Of a DNA stretch of 64,000 nucleotides, positions 1 to 8,639 are shown one piece after another; the stretch's first letter is position 1, and the number at the start of each line of letters is the position of its first letter. The notes beneath the pieces were generated by a model that was not told where the DNA came from, did no database searches, and saw nothing but the letters and a program-made list of their open reading frames with translations. This DNA is from Methanoculleus sp. UBA430 (GTDB taxonomy: Archaea > Halobacteriota > Methanomicrobia > Methanomicrobiales > Methanoculleaceae): positions 86,874 to 150,873 of the forward strand of contig NZ_DAXW01000001.1 of assembly GCF_002506585.1 (NCBI RefSeq), written 5' to 3'. Position numbers and translations under genes: made by a program.

Positions 1-296
1 ACGGTCGGGGCGATGATCTGGACGTCGGGGTTCTGGAAGACGAACCCGACCCGGCGGCGGAGGTCCCGGAGGCTCCGGTTGTCGTAGGCGAGCGGCCGGT
101 CATTGAAGCGGACCTCGCCTGAGGCCGGCCGGAGCATGCCGTTGAGCATCAGGAGGAGGGTCGACTTTCCGGCGCCGTTCGGGCCGACGATGGCGGTCTT
201 TGATCCCGCGGCGATACGGACGCTCACCCCGGTGAGGGCGGCAGGACCGTTCGGGTAGGTGTAGGTGATCGCGTCGGTCTCAAGCAGCGGTATCAT
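1..296 (-). CDS. cbiO: Cobalt ECF transporter ATP-binding protein CbiO (partial, 3' end outside window)
   Basis: This is the ATPase subunit of the CbiMNQO cobalt importer, which powers Co2+ uptake for cobamide synthesis. The visible 98 N-terminal residues start MIPLLETD, reach the Walker A motif GPNGAGKST near residues 38-46, and end in the Q-loop region (VFQNP). Walker B and the signature motif lie outside the window. The start ATG (complement of 294-296) overlaps the cbiQ stop as ATGA, so translation is coupled to cbiQ. Identification rests on the P-loop plus the cbiM-cbiN-cbiQ context. Without that context it could be any ECF ATPase, but here cobalt is strongly favoured. Confidence 0.93.
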   Translation of the reverse strand, partial: MIPLLETDAITYTYPNGPAALTGVSVRIAAGSKTAIVGPNGAGKSTLLLMLNGMLRPASGEVRFNDRPLAYDNRSLRDLRRRVGFVFQNPDVQIIAPT

Positions 297-1069
297 ACGA
301 GTACCAGACCTCCGGTGAAGAGCGAGACGCCGAAGACGGCCCCGACGTAGAACAGGGCCGTTGCGAGCGCAGAGGATGAGACGGGGCGTGTTTCACCGGG
401 GATGCCGAGTTTGCCGTCGTAGCAACGCGCGTCCATGGCGAGCACCAGGGCTTCGCCGCTCTCCCAGGTCCGGAGGAAGAGCGCGCCGGTGAGCATCCCG
501 AATGACTGCACCGACTCCCGGAACCGGCCATACCCGAGCCGCATCACCTGAGATCGATAGATCTGGCCGGCCTCCTCGATGAAGATGAAGATGAACCGGT
601 AGGTGAGCATGGCGAGGTCGATGAAGACGGCGGGCACCCGGAGCCGCCGGAGGATATCAAGGATCTCGGTCATCGGCGTCGTGAGTGCGATGAAGTAGAG
701 CGAGCACATTCCGCCGAAGACCCGGGCGAGGAGAAGAACGGCAAGGTTCGCGCCGCCGACCGTGACCGCGAGGGGGAGACCGGGGACCTGGATGAGCACC
801 GCCCCGCCGCCGGTGATGAAGAGGACCACGGCGATGCTCGTCGCCGCAAAGAGAACCGGGACCAGGAGGAGTCGGACGTAGAACCGCGCCGGGATGCGCG
901 CGAGGACGAGGAGGGCGGCGCTCATCGAGGCCGCAACCAGCAGAGGGGCGACGGGACCGGGCGACGAGACCGAGATGAGGATGCTTGATAGCCCGATGAA
1001 GAGTTTGAGGCCTGAGCTCGTCTCACGCAGACCGTTTGTCTGGGCAACGTCTTCGAGGATATTATGCAT
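293..1069 (-). CDS. cbiQ: Cobalt ECF transporter transmembrane protein CbiQ
   Basis: This is the T-component of the cobalt importer. It couples ATP hydrolysis by CbiO to the CbiMN substrate-binding unit in the cytoplasmic membrane. The 258 residues show several hydrophobic segments, with an early pair around residues 24-58 and a last one at the C terminus (LFYVGAVFGVSLFTG). The coupling region holds the R-S-x-V-M-R-L motif typical of ECF T-components near residue 170. The gene lies 44 bases downstream of cbiN and overlaps cbiO by four bases. Length and topology match CbiQ. Confidence 0.92.
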   Translation of the reverse strand: MHNILEDVAQTNGLRETSSGLKLFIGLSSILISVSSPGPVAPLLVAASMSAALLVLARIPARFYVRLLLVPVLFAATSIAVVLFITGGGAVLIQVPGLPLAVTVGGANLAVLLLARVFGGMCSLYFIALTTPMTEILDILRRLRVPAVFIDLAMLTYRFIFIFIEEAGQIYRSQVMRLGYGRFRESVQSFGMLTGALFLRTWESGEALVLAMDARCYDGKLGIPGETRPVSSSALATALFYVGAVFGVSLFTGGLVLV

Positions 1070-1113
1070 TGCAGTCCCGTTCCCTTATCTGGTTAGCCGG
1101 ATCACCAAAAAAA

Positions 1114-1404
1114 TCAGGCGGTTTTCCTGCTGCCCTGCCAGTAGCCGAAGACGTAACCGATGATCACCGCGCCGATGGCCGCCTGCAGGGCAAAGAAGAG
1201 CGACTCGATCTCGCCGCTCGGGGGTGCCCAGAAGGACTCGAACCAGGGTTCGTAGCCGGAGGCTTCGATGAGGTCGGCGGCCTCGCCGTCGGCCCCACCC
1301 CAGGCCTCCTCACCGGAAGCCCGGATCGCGGCGTCCTGGACGAGGAAGACGGCGGCAAAGACGATGATGATCACGGCAACCGTGATCTCCAGACCGTGCT
1401 TCAT
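1114..1404 (-). CDS. cbiN: Cobalt transport accessory protein CbiN
   Basis: This small 96-residue membrane protein completes the cobalt S-unit with CbiM. It has an N-terminal membrane helix (about residues 5-24), an extracytoplasmic acidic loop rich in Glu/Asp/Trp (GEEAWGGADGEAADLIEASGY) and a second helix near residues 68-88. This two-helix, acidic-loop layout is characteristic of CbiN. The start overlaps the cbiM stop as ATGA, which shows tight coupling. Position between cbiM and cbiQ is the standard order. Confidence 0.93.
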   Translation of the reverse strand: MKHGLEITVAVIIIVFAAVFLVQDAAIRASGEEAWGGADGEAADLIEASGYEPWFESFWAPPSGEIESLFFALQAAIGAVIIGYVFGYWQGSRKTA

Positions 1405-2093
1405 GCGGCGGCCTCCCGGAGTTTCGTGATGGTACTCTCGGAGAGGAGGTTTAAGCGGGTGAGGATCTCGGGTTTGATCTGGACGATGTACTTGAAGACC
1501 AGCGCGATGACCGCGCCCTCGATGATGGCGAGTGGGATCTGGGTGACGGCGAAGATCGCGGCAAACGCAGAGAAAGCCCCGAGGAACCCGACGCTTCCGG
1601 GGAACGCGAGCGCGAGCTGGACCGAGGTGACGACGTAGGTGACGAGGTCGGCGAGGGCCGCGGCAAGAAAGACCGTCGCGTAAGTGTTTGCGCCTGCCCG
1701 GGTCCCGGCCTTGTAGATGATGTAGGCGACGACGGGCCCCGCGATCCCCATCGAGAAGACGTTCGCCCCGAGGGTAGTGATCCCGCCGTGTGCGAGGAAG
1801 ACCGCCTGAAATACAAGGACGATCAGGCCGAGGACGGCGGCGATGCAGGGGCCGAAGAGGACGCCGCCAAGTCCCGTCCCCGTGGGATGGGAACAGCTCC
1901 CGTTGAACGAGGGGAGTTTAAGCGAGGAGAGGACGAAGACGAAAGCGCCTGCGACGGCAAGGAGCGGCAGGGCATCCCTTTTTTCCTGTACAAGCCTGTT
2001 GAGCTGGTAGATTCCGATAACGATGAAGGGTAGGGAGACAATGAACCAGATCTCCCACCAGGGACTCGGTAAGAATCCTTCCATAATGTGCAT
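1401..2093 (-). CDS. cbiM: Cobalt ECF transporter substrate-capture protein CbiM
   Basis: CbiM is the metal-binding membrane component of the cobalt importer. The N terminus reads MHIMEGFL, placing His2 in the position that CbiM/NikM families use, with the N-terminal amine, to coordinate the metal. A second conserved stretch (NGSCSHPTGTGLGG, near residues 64-77) carries the other conserved His. The 230 residues contain about seven hydrophobic helices. It is the first gene of a cbiM-N-Q-O operon and is divergent from cbiA/cfbB. The neighbourhood favours cobalt over nickel, but the metal cannot be fixed from sequence alone. Confidence 0.94.
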   Translation of the reverse strand: MHIMEGFLPSPWWEIWFIVSLPFIVIGIYQLNRLVQEKRDALPLLAVAGAFVFVLSSLKLPSFNGSCSHPTGTGLGGVLFGPCIAAVLGLIVLVFQAVFLAHGGITTLGANVFSMGIAGPVVAYIIYKAGTRAGANTYATVFLAAALADLVTYVVTSVQLALAFPGSVGFLGAFSAFAAIFAVTQIPLAIIEGAVIALVFKYIVQIKPEILTRLNLLSESTITKLREAAA

Positions 2094-2180
2094 GATATCA
2101 CCTGCAATATGCCTGACGGGGTTAAATCAGATAGACTTGTTTTAATGAAACATTATTTGGTATATGCTGGTTATCCCAGG

Positions 2181-2190
2181 TCATATTTAT
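2181..2190 (+). promoter_or_regulatory. Possible TATA element for the cobyrinate diamide synthase gene
   Basis: The AT-rich string tcatatttat sits about 32-41 bases before the ATG at 2222, consistent with an archaeal TATA box and a very short leader. The 128-base divergent gap (2094-2221) also has AT-rich stretches near 2115-2165 that could serve cbiM on the other strand. I see no recognisable riboswitch fold in it. Confidence 0.3.
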
Positions 2191-2221
2191 CTTCTGCGAT
2201 ATTCAACACTACAGGAACGTT

Positions 2222-3553
2222 ATGCGTCCAATTCCACGGATCGTCGTCGCCGGAACTCATAGCGGCTGCGGCAAGACCACGCTCGCAAGCGGCCTGATGG
2301 CGGCGCTCACCGCCCGGGGGCTCGCCGTCCAGCCCTTCAAGGTGGGCCCGGACTTCATCGATCCCACGCACCACACAGCTATCTGCGATCGCGCGTCGCG
2401 CAACCTCGACCCGTTCATGATGGGGGAGACCGGGGTGCGGGAGACATTTTTCCGCGCATCCGCCGGGGCCGATATCGCCGTCATCGAGGGCGTGATGGGG
2501 CTCTACGACGGGGTTGACGGGACCGATGCCGCGAGCACGGCCCACGTCGCGAAGATCCTCGACGCCCCGGTCCTCCTTGTTGTGGACGCAAAGGGGGCGT
2601 CACGAAGCGTTCACGCAACGGTCCGGGGGTATGCGGGGTTCGACCCGGAGGTCCGGGTCGCCGGGGTCGTCTTCAACCGGGTCGGGAGCCCTCGCCACCG
2701 GGCACTGATCGAGGCCACGCAGAGCCTCCCGGCCTACGGGTGGGTCCCGCGACAGGACGACCTTGTGGTCACGAGCCGGCACCTCGGGCTCGCGATGGCA
2801 GCAGAGACCGGAGCGATGGCAGGATTCGGGCCGGTGGTGGAGGCATCCTGTGATCTCGCCGGGATCCTGGACCTCGCCCGGACAGCCCCACCTCGCCCGG
2901 CGCCGGTGAATATCCCCGACCGGCCGGAGGCTGAGGTCCGGGTCGGCGTCGCGAACGATGCGGCGTTCTGTTTCTATTACCAGGACAACCTCGACCGGCT
3001 CGCCCGGGCCGGGGCGCACCTGGTCTTCTTCTCACCGATGACGGACCGGCTCCCGGACGTGGACATGCTCTATCTCGGAGGAGGCTATCCTGAACTCCAC
3101 GCGGCGGCGCTCTCGGCCTCTCGCTGCCGGGAGGACGTGCGACGGGCAGTCGACGACGGCATGCCGGTCTACGCGGAGTGCGGCGGGCTCGTCTACCTCA
3201 CGGAGCAACTTGTGACCGACGAGGGCGATTGCCCGATGGTGGGCGTCCTCCCGGCGGCGGCCGCGATGACGAACCGCATCCAGGGTCTCGGCTATGTGGA
3301 GGCCCGGGTGGTCGGCGGGGCGCCGGTCCTTGCGCCGGGCTCCGCCTTCCGGGGCCATGAATTCCACTATTCGCGCCTTGACTGCGCTCCGGATGCCCGG
3401 TTTGCCCTGGAACTCCTCCGGGGACGGGGGATCGACGGCGCGCGGGACGGGCTCACCGTGCAGAACGCGGTCGGGCAGTACACCCACGCCTACTTCACAG
3501 AAGGATTGGCCGGCAGCCTGGTCCGGGCCGCCGGGACATACCGGCGGACGTAG
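2222..3553 (+). CDS. cbiA: Cobyrinate a,c-diamide synthase (CbiA; CfbB-like alternative)
   Basis: This glutamine-dependent amidotransferase converts the a and c acetate side chains of the corrinoid to amides using ATP. The 443-residue protein begins with a P-loop (GTHSGCGKT, residues 10-18) and the CobB/CobQ N-terminal domain, with VGPDFIDPTHH near residue 41. It ends with a class I glutamine amidotransferase domain whose nucleophile lies in YAECGGL (about residues 317-323). The paralogue CfbB performs the same chemistry on Ni-sirohydrochlorin for coenzyme F430, and sequence inspection does not separate the two cleanly. Divergent placement beside the cobalt importer favours the cobamide role. 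Confidence 0.85.
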   Translation: MRPIPRIVVAGTHSGCGKTTLASGLMAALTARGLAVQPFKVGPDFIDPTHHTAICDRASRNLDPFMMGETGVRETFFRASAGADIAVIEGVMGLYDGVDGTDAASTAHVAKILDAPVLLVVDAKGASRSVHATVRGYAGFDPEVRVAGVVFNRVGSPRHRALIEATQSLPAYGWVPRQDDLVVTSRHLGLAMAAETGAMAGFGPVVEASCDLAGILDLARTAPPRPAPVNIPDRPEAEVRVGVANDAAFCFYYQDNLDRLARAGAHLVFFSPMTDRLPDVDMLYLGGGYPELHAAALSASRCREDVRRAVDDGMPVYAECGGLVYLTEQLVTDEGDCPMVGVLPAAAAMTNRIQGLGYVEARVVGGAPVLAPGSAFRGHEFHYSRLDCAPDARFALELLRGRGIDGARDGLTVQNAVGQYTHAYFTEGLAGSLVRAAGTYRRT

Positions 3554-3597
3554 GGCAGATTTCTGCCCCCTAAGCCCGTCGATACCGGAAAAAAGGG

Positions 3598-4248
3598 TTA
3601 AGCAGTTGTGTTGGCGGTGACGATCACCACCCCGGTGGCTCCGGACGTCTGTGAGGTGTAGGTGTAGTTCCCCGTGCCTCTGAAGTTGTAGGTGAACGAT
3701 TCGCCCGGCTGGAGCATCCCGGAGTCAAAGAAACCCAGAGCCCCGGTCCCCGTGACGGTCTGGTTCATCTCGCCGTCGTTGGTCCAGCCCACCGTGGTGC
3801 CCGTGGGAACGGTGAGCGTGCTCGGCGAAAATCCGCCATCGGTGATCGAGACGAGCTCGTCGGCGACGGCAGCGGCAGGCGGTCCGGGCGGGGTCTCCGT
3901 CGCGTTCGCAGCGGCGGTCGTTGGCGTGGTCCCGGCCATCGTGGTGGTCTCGGTCGTCACCGGCGTTCCGGTCTCACTCGTAGTCTCGGTTCCCATCGGG
4001 GTTTCGGTCATCGTCGGGCTCTCGGTTCCCATCGGGGTCCCGGTGGCCCCCGGTGTCCCGGTCTCACTCGTAGTCTCGGTTCCCATCGGGGTTTCAGTCA
4101 TCGTCGGGCTCTCGGTTCCCATCGGGGTTTCGGTGGCCCCCGGAGTCATACCGGGGGTCGCCGTCTCGTTGCCCGCTGGCTGCACGCACCCTGCGATCAT
4201 GATGCTCGCGATCACCATGAGCGCAAGGATACCAAACAATCTCTTCAT
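3598..4248 (-). CDS. Secreted lipoprotein with Thr-rich repeats and a cupredoxin-like domain lacking copper ligands
   Basis: The 216-residue protein has a signal peptide ending in a lipobox (IAGC, Cys21), so it is probably lipid-anchored outside the cell. Residues ~25-125 form a Thr/Glu/Pro/Met linker containing two 30-residue repeats. The C-terminal ~85 residues (VSITDGGFSPSTLTVP onward) follow the plastocyanin/cupredoxin pattern. The usual His after the WTN segment is replaced (MNQTVTG), and the usual C-x-x-H-x-x-x-M copper loop reads TSQTSGATG, so no type 1 copper site is visible. Function is unknown; a structural or binding role is an inference. Confidence 0.8.
   Translation of the reverse strand: MKRLFGILALMVIASIMIAGCVQPAGNETATPGMTPGATETPMGTESPTMTETPMGTETTSETGTPGATGTPMGTESPTMTETPMGTETTSETGTPVTTETTTMAGTTPTTAAANATETPPGPPAAAVADELVSITDGGFSPSTLTVPTGTTVGWTNDGEMNQTVTGTGALGFFDSGMLQPGESFTYNFRGTGNYTYTSQTSGATGVVIVTANTTA
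3971..4144. repeat. 90-bp tandem repeat inside the cupredoxin-like lipoprotein gene
   Basis: The string gtctcactcg recurs at 3971 and 4061, and the following ~84 bases match with a few C/T differences, so the period is 90 bp (30 codons). It encodes the Thr/Glu/Met-rich linker repeat. The period keeps the reading frame, so copy number could change without breaking the protein. Confidence 0.85.
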
Positions 4249-4747
4249 GCGGTGGACGATACCTTTTGGCGTAAATAAACTTTACCCCCTGATGGAAAAC
4301 TGAAACATAGAGTGGAAATCAGCCATAGCAGCGTGGTACACGGCCATCTTGCAATCAGGTACATCGCGTGGATGTTCCGGGTGAAAAACACCATTACCCG
4401 TCAACATCGCCGTAATAACAGGCGGTGTACCCAAATAGCAGAACTCCTGGTGTGTCGCGCACCTCCCCGTAGCAAAGCAGGGGAGGTGAAGAGTGAAGCC
4501 GAGATCGCTGTTCTGCTTGCCACAAAGTGTTCTGCAGTGGAGAGCGCCGCACCGGTGGGATGACCGCCAAGGAGCGCTCCCTCGCCTCGCCCGGCACGGT
4601 CCCCGTCTGCCGGAGACCGCTCGCATTGTGGTGACAGCACAACATGGTGTGGCTGTATTCATTTCGTCGAACGAACCGGGCGGCAAGATGGGTACGGATG
4701 GTCCCTGGAGCCCGCTGTTTGCAGGTTCAAGAAAAAGAGTGGCGGGA
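4249..4747. other. 499-base stretch with no convincing gene
   Basis: It lies between two minus-strand surface-protein genes. Short open frames exist on both strands, but none shows a recognisable domain, a good ribosome site or the codon bias of neighbouring genes. Its clearest structure is a 9-bp perfect hairpin at 4460-4488. The part next to the lipoprotein gene (4249-4320) is AT-rich (gtaaataaactttac) and probably holds that gene's promoter. Confidence 0.6.
4460..4488. repeat. Inverted repeat (9-bp stem, 11-base loop)
   Basis: cacctcccc at 4460-4468 pairs perfectly with ggggaggtg at 4480-4488. The right arm resembles a ribosome-binding sequence, but no gene follows. It could be a transcript end structure for the downstream side of the large surface operon or a mobile-element remnant. 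Confidence 0.5.
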
Positions 4748-7700
4748 TTACTTCCTCATCATGAGGAAGTATCCGGCCGCTGCAATGATGACGACGACGG
4801 CGAAGATCACGAGGATCATCGTCATGGGCAGGCCTTCAGAGGGCTGGCCCCCGGGGGTCGTCGTGGTCGTGGTCGTGGTCGTTGTCGTGGTTGGGGTCTC
4901 GGTCGGGGTGACCGGCGTTGACCCCGGCTCGGTGAAGAGCGCGTAGACGCTGAAGTGCGTCACTGTCGCCGTCACGGTCCGGGCACCGGGGTTGACGGTT
5001 ACTGCCACGTCTTCCCAGAGGCCGGCCTCCGCGTTGTACCACTTCACCGTGAACTGTTCGCTGGCGGGGTCGAGCGTCTCCCAGACGTCATCGGGGATCG
5101 TGAACGTCAGGGTGATCGCCGGGCTGAAGGTGGCGCCCGCGGGGCTGGCCTCATAGGCGTAGCCGGCGAACTGGAAGACTGCTCCGGTCGGAGCCGCCGG
5201 GACATCGCTGCCCGTGAGGGGTTTGAGGCTGATGCTGGAGAGCGGGTTGCCGTCTGCGTCGAGTGCCTTCGTGCCGATCGGGATGAGCAGGCTCCCGACG
5301 TTGTCCTCGGCGTTAACCCTGATGGATTTGAGGACGGTTCCTGCGCTGTTGGTCAGCAAGGTGCCTGTCGTGGTGTAAGAGACAGGGGCTTTGCTGCTGC
5401 CGCCGCCACCGCCGCCACCGTGGTGGGGAGGAGCGGTGGGCGTGGGCGTCACGTGCGGAGTGATGGTGAGCGTATGCTGCCCGTAGGCCTGCATCGTGCC
5501 GTTGGCGCTCTGCCCTACCATGTAGACCTGGTAGGTGTCGGGTTCAAGGCCTGTCGTCGAGATCGTGGCCTGGTTGGTGTTCGCCACTACATACTTCCCG
5601 CTGCTCGGGCTGACGTAGACATTACCAGCGAGCTTCTGGGTTGCGGCGATACCGTTGTAGGTGAGGTTCAGGCGGAGCGTATCCCTACCGAGCGTCAACG
5701 CGTCGATGAGTGCGTTGCCATCATAGGCGACGTTGCGGAGAACAACCACGCCGAGACGCTCACAGGGTGTATCATACCTGAACTGCGCGGTAAAGGTCGC
5801 GTTCTGCTGCACACTCGTGGGGGTGATCGCGCCCTGGTCAGGGCTCTCCATTACCATAATCGGCATCGCGCCGAGGAGACCGATCCGGTCGCCGTCCATG
5901 GCGATTGCAGCAAGGGCGTAGTCGCCGGGAGCGGGCGTAATTGCCGTCAGGCCCTGCGTGCTCAGCCGGTAGCCGGTGTGCAGGTCCACCTGGTTATCGG
6001 GGTGGCGCAGCGTTGCCGAGATGTTGCCCGCGTTAGTGATGTTGTTTCCTGAGTGTTCGGGTATGGAGATTGTGCCGTCGTCATCCACCGTGACCTTCGC
6101 CCAGCCGCCATCGATGAAGATGTAGGCAGCCTTCTTGATAAGTTCGGTGTAGTTGACCGAGTGCATGCCGCCTCTTCCGCCGCGGATCAGCTCATCAATG
6201 TACGACTCGTTTGCCTCACCGAGGACGAGGGTGGCATTGTGGACGTGCGGCACCTTCACCAGGAAGTCGAGGTCCGTGTTCGGATCGAGAACCCAGGCAT
6301 TCTGGTAGGTCTCGCTTCCGGAAATGGTTTTGTTAGCGTTCTTGTCCACGACCACATAGGTGTCGGGGGTGACCCAGCCGACGTTTGTAACATTCTTTTG
6401 CAACTGGTTCAGGGTAGGGAGGGTTACAGTGCACCCGTAGAGGGTGATGGAACTTACCGCGGTCCTGCTGACATCCTTCACCGCAGTGTAGGTCGTGTCG
6501 AGGCCGGAGACCTCGCCCACCTTCGTCGAGTTCACCCAGATCATGTAGTCGTAGTAGAGGTGGAATGCGCGGCTGTCGTAGTTGCCCGCACGGTCGTAGG
6601 CGCGGAACGCAAGGTCGCGGTTTCCGTCATCTATCTGGATGGTATCTGACCCGGAGGCGTCGTCGCTGGACCAGAGAACCTCGCGCGAGTTAACGTCCAT
6701 GAGGGTGACATTCTTGAAATACCGATCGGTGGCAACCCATGTCAGGGTAAGATCCTCCTCGGCCTCGATGTAGCCGTCACCGTCACTGTCAGTGATCGTG
6801 AAGGAGTTGATCACCGGCGCGGTGGCGTCGAGCGTGAATGTCCAGTTGAGGCACCGCTCATCGCCGAAGTTGTCGGTTCCGCTGACGTTCACCCAGTACT
6901 CGCCGTCAACGAGATCGTTGGGCAGGTCGCCCTTCGCGTAGTCGGTGGTGGTATCGAGGGTCAGCCGCGTCGGCCCGTAGGTCGCAGAGCCGAGGTACAT
7001 CGTGATGGGCTCGGTCTTGTCTATCTGGGACATGAACGCCTGAGCCTGGGCCGGGGTGGCATTGATGTAACCGGTCGGCTCGGGATTCGAGAAACCGACG
7101 TCCACGACGTTGATGACCTGTGACGAGGTGTTGGTGTTCCCTGCGTCATCGGTCGCGGTGACCGTCAGGGTGACGCCGTCCTCAATCGGCCAGGTGACCT
7201 GTTCGCTGAAGGTACAGGTCGGGGCCAATCCGTTGAGCGTGAGATCGTACGTGACCGCTGCATGGGTCGTGTTCTTCAGGGTTGCCTGCGCGGTGCCCAT
7301 CCCACCGACATCGTAGATCGTCCCGGCGATGTTGAACGTGGGCGAGACAGTCACCGGCGTGGTGATATTGATCACCGGGAGCACTTCATCCTTGGTGGAG
7401 AAGGTGGCGTTGTGGACAGCCGTAACACTCAGATAGTCATCAGGCGGGAGGTTTACACTACTAACGACAGAGGGAACAAGTCCAACTGTCATTACGCTTC
7501 CATCGTTCACCCTTGCCCTAAAGGTGATGTCCCATAGCCAGGTCTCAGTAGGAATTCCCACATCATTCGCAAGCTGAGGAGAGAACCCACTTGAGAGATC
7601 TCTTGGTGTTACTCCAGAGCCTGCCTCAGGATTCCTGACAAACGTTGTAGCTTCGGCAATGGACTCATTATAGAATACAGATAACTCCAAGCCTCCTACA

Positions 7701-7876
7701 GCGGGATCGTACGAGCCATTGAGGAAGATGAACACGTGACCATCTTCCCCTCCTCTGATCTGTAAAGCGTCAGTTGCAGCAAGTGTCCCGCTACCGGCAG
7801 CACTCGCTGTACCGACACAGAGAGCAATGAATAACGGCAGAATTATGCACGCTATCCTGAACTTCGTCGGTTTCAT
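4748..7876 (-). CDS. Membrane-anchored surface protein with cohesin-like N-terminal domain
   Basis: The 1042-residue protein has a signal peptide (cleaved near ASA, residue 26). An N-terminal beta-domain (about 35-160) has the cohesin-type lead-in VGGLELSVFYNES. Several Ig-like/Big-type beta-domains follow, and an Asp-rich calcium-like loop (DSDGDGYIEAEED) lies near residue 363. A Gly/Ser hinge (HHGGGGGGGSS) precedes a C-terminal beta-domain, a poly-Thr tract, and a final membrane helix ending FLMMRK. This is a cell-wall-spanning anchor layout. It is the last gene of the four-gene surface operon, 26 bases after its neighbour, with a GGAG site before the ATG. The cohesin call is weaker than for its neighbours. 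Confidence 0.75.
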   Translation of the reverse strand: MKPTKFRIACIILPLFIALCVGTASAAGSGTLAATDALQIRGGEDGHVFIFLNGSYDPAVGGLELSVFYNESIAEATTFVRNPEAGSGVTPRDLSSGFSPQLANDVGIPTETWLWDITFRARVNDGSVMTVGLVPSVVSSVNLPPDDYLSVTAVHNATFSTKDEVLPVINITTPVTVSPTFNIAGTIYDVGGMGTAQATLKNTTHAAVTYDLTLNGLAPTCTFSEQVTWPIEDGVTLTVTATDDAGNTNTSSQVINVVDVGFSNPEPTGYINATPAQAQAFMSQIDKTEPITMYLGSATYGPTRLTLDTTTDYAKGDLPNDLVDGEYWVNVSGTDNFGDERCLNWTFTLDATAPVINSFTITDSDGDGYIEAEEDLTLTWVATDRYFKNVTLMDVNSREVLWSSDDASGSDTIQIDDGNRDLAFRAYDRAGNYDSRAFHLYYDYMIWVNSTKVGEVSGLDTTYTAVKDVSRTAVSSITLYGCTVTLPTLNQLQKNVTNVGWVTPDTYVVVDKNANKTISGSETYQNAWVLDPNTDLDFLVKVPHVHNATLVLGEANESYIDELIRGGRGGMHSVNYTELIKKAAYIFIDGGWAKVTVDDDGTISIPEHSGNNITNAGNISATLRHPDNQVDLHTGYRLSTQGLTAITPAPGDYALAAIAMDGDRIGLLGAMPIMVMESPDQGAITPTSVQQNATFTAQFRYDTPCERLGVVVLRNVAYDGNALIDALTLGRDTLRLNLTYNGIAATQKLAGNVYVSPSSGKYVVANTNQATISTTGLEPDTYQVYMVGQSANGTMQAYGQHTLTITPHVTPTPTAPPHHGGGGGGGSSKAPVSYTTTGTLLTNSAGTVLKSIRVNAEDNVGSLLIPIGTKALDADGNPLSSISLKPLTGSDVPAAPTGAVFQFAGYAYEASPAGATFSPAITLTFTIPDDVWETLDPASEQFTVKWYNAEAGLWEDVAVTVNPGARTVTATVTHFSVYALFTEPGSTPVTPTETPTTTTTTTTTTTTPGGQPSEGLPMTMILVIFAVVVIIAAAGYFLMMRK

Positions 7877-7902
7877 GAATTCTCCTCTCTTTTTAGCTAT
7901 TA

Positions 7903-8625
7903 TTATTCCTTTCCATTTAATATGACTACAGCAAGGACCGCAAAGAGTGTAATTAAGACGGGTAATGCCGCCTTTGGTGTACTCTCTGGCAGATCCTGCG
8001 ATTCAGGGGTTTCCCCGAACTGTGTCGGTGATTCCTCTTGCAACGCAGTCGATGTTGTGACTGTCACGGTCATTGTCGGCTCATTCTCTGCTGTCTGCCC
8101 CGTTTCTCCCAGCGCGGGGGTCACCGTCGTCTGGGGCGTTCCGGCCGGTGTGGAGACAGGAGTCACGCTCCCGGGCGTAGGCGTGCCAGGGGTTCCCGGA
8201 GCAGGAGTCCCGGGAGTAGGGATTGTCCCACCAAATGTCGGGTTGGTGAAGGCAATGGGGTCCCCACGTGCATTCCCGAGTTCCCTGACGGCGATCGCGA
8301 TGGGACCCGTCCCTTCAACCTGTACGGATGCAACAGGAACATCTCCCGTCAGCCCATCAGCCGATATCCCTGCAATGACAGTCATCCCTGCGTCGTTCTG
8401 GATGTTACTCGCCACCAGAAAGCCTGAAAGACCTTCGACCGAGGTGACCGAGACGTCGGGACCGTACGAGAGAACAACGTCAAAGCCTCCAAGGCCGATG
8501 CTGTCGTCTACGCCCGCGACGATGAGCTGCCCGTCGGCGAGGCGCACTTCCGCTGCCTGTACCGCTGTGAACAATACGCACAGAACCGCTACAAGAATGA
8601 GTGTGCGTGAAAAAATGGGTTTCAT
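7903..8625 (-). CDS. Membrane-anchored cohesin-domain protein
   Basis: This 240-residue protein is a minimal scaffold-type anchor. It has a signal peptide (to about residue 24), one cohesin-like domain (about 25-130; GLGGFDVVLSYGPDVSVTSVEG is the typical cohesin first half), a ~75-residue Pro/Thr/Gly linker that would span the S-layer, and a C-terminal membrane helix followed by NGKE. It lies 14 bases after the alpha-2-macroglobulin/dockerin gene and 26 bases before the next anchor gene. Cohesins bind dockerins, so the upstream dockerin proteins of the same operon are its obvious partners; that pairing is inferred. Confidence 0.82.
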   Translation of the reverse strand: MKPIFSRTLILVAVLCVLFTAVQAAEVRLADGQLIVAGVDDSIGLGGFDVVLSYGPDVSVTSVEGLSGFLVASNIQNDAGMTVIAGISADGLTGDVPVASVQVEGTGPIAIAVRELGNARGDPIAFTNPTFGGTIPTPGTPAPGTPGTPTPGSVTPVSTPAGTPQTTVTPALGETGQTAENEPTMTVTVTTSTALQEESPTQFGETPESQDLPESTPKAALPVLITLFAVLAVVILNGKE

Positions 8626-8639
8626 AAGTTGCCCCTCTC

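Noticed and set aside
2094..2221. Possible cobalamin or cobalt riboswitch upstream of cbiM
   Set aside because: The gap is short and AT-rich with no B12-box-like or hairpin structure; a plain divergent promoter explains it.
4858..4917. Poly-threonine codon run as a simple-sequence frame switch
   Set aside because: Its codons vary and it encodes a normal Thr-rich linker before the membrane anchor; no frame change is implied.
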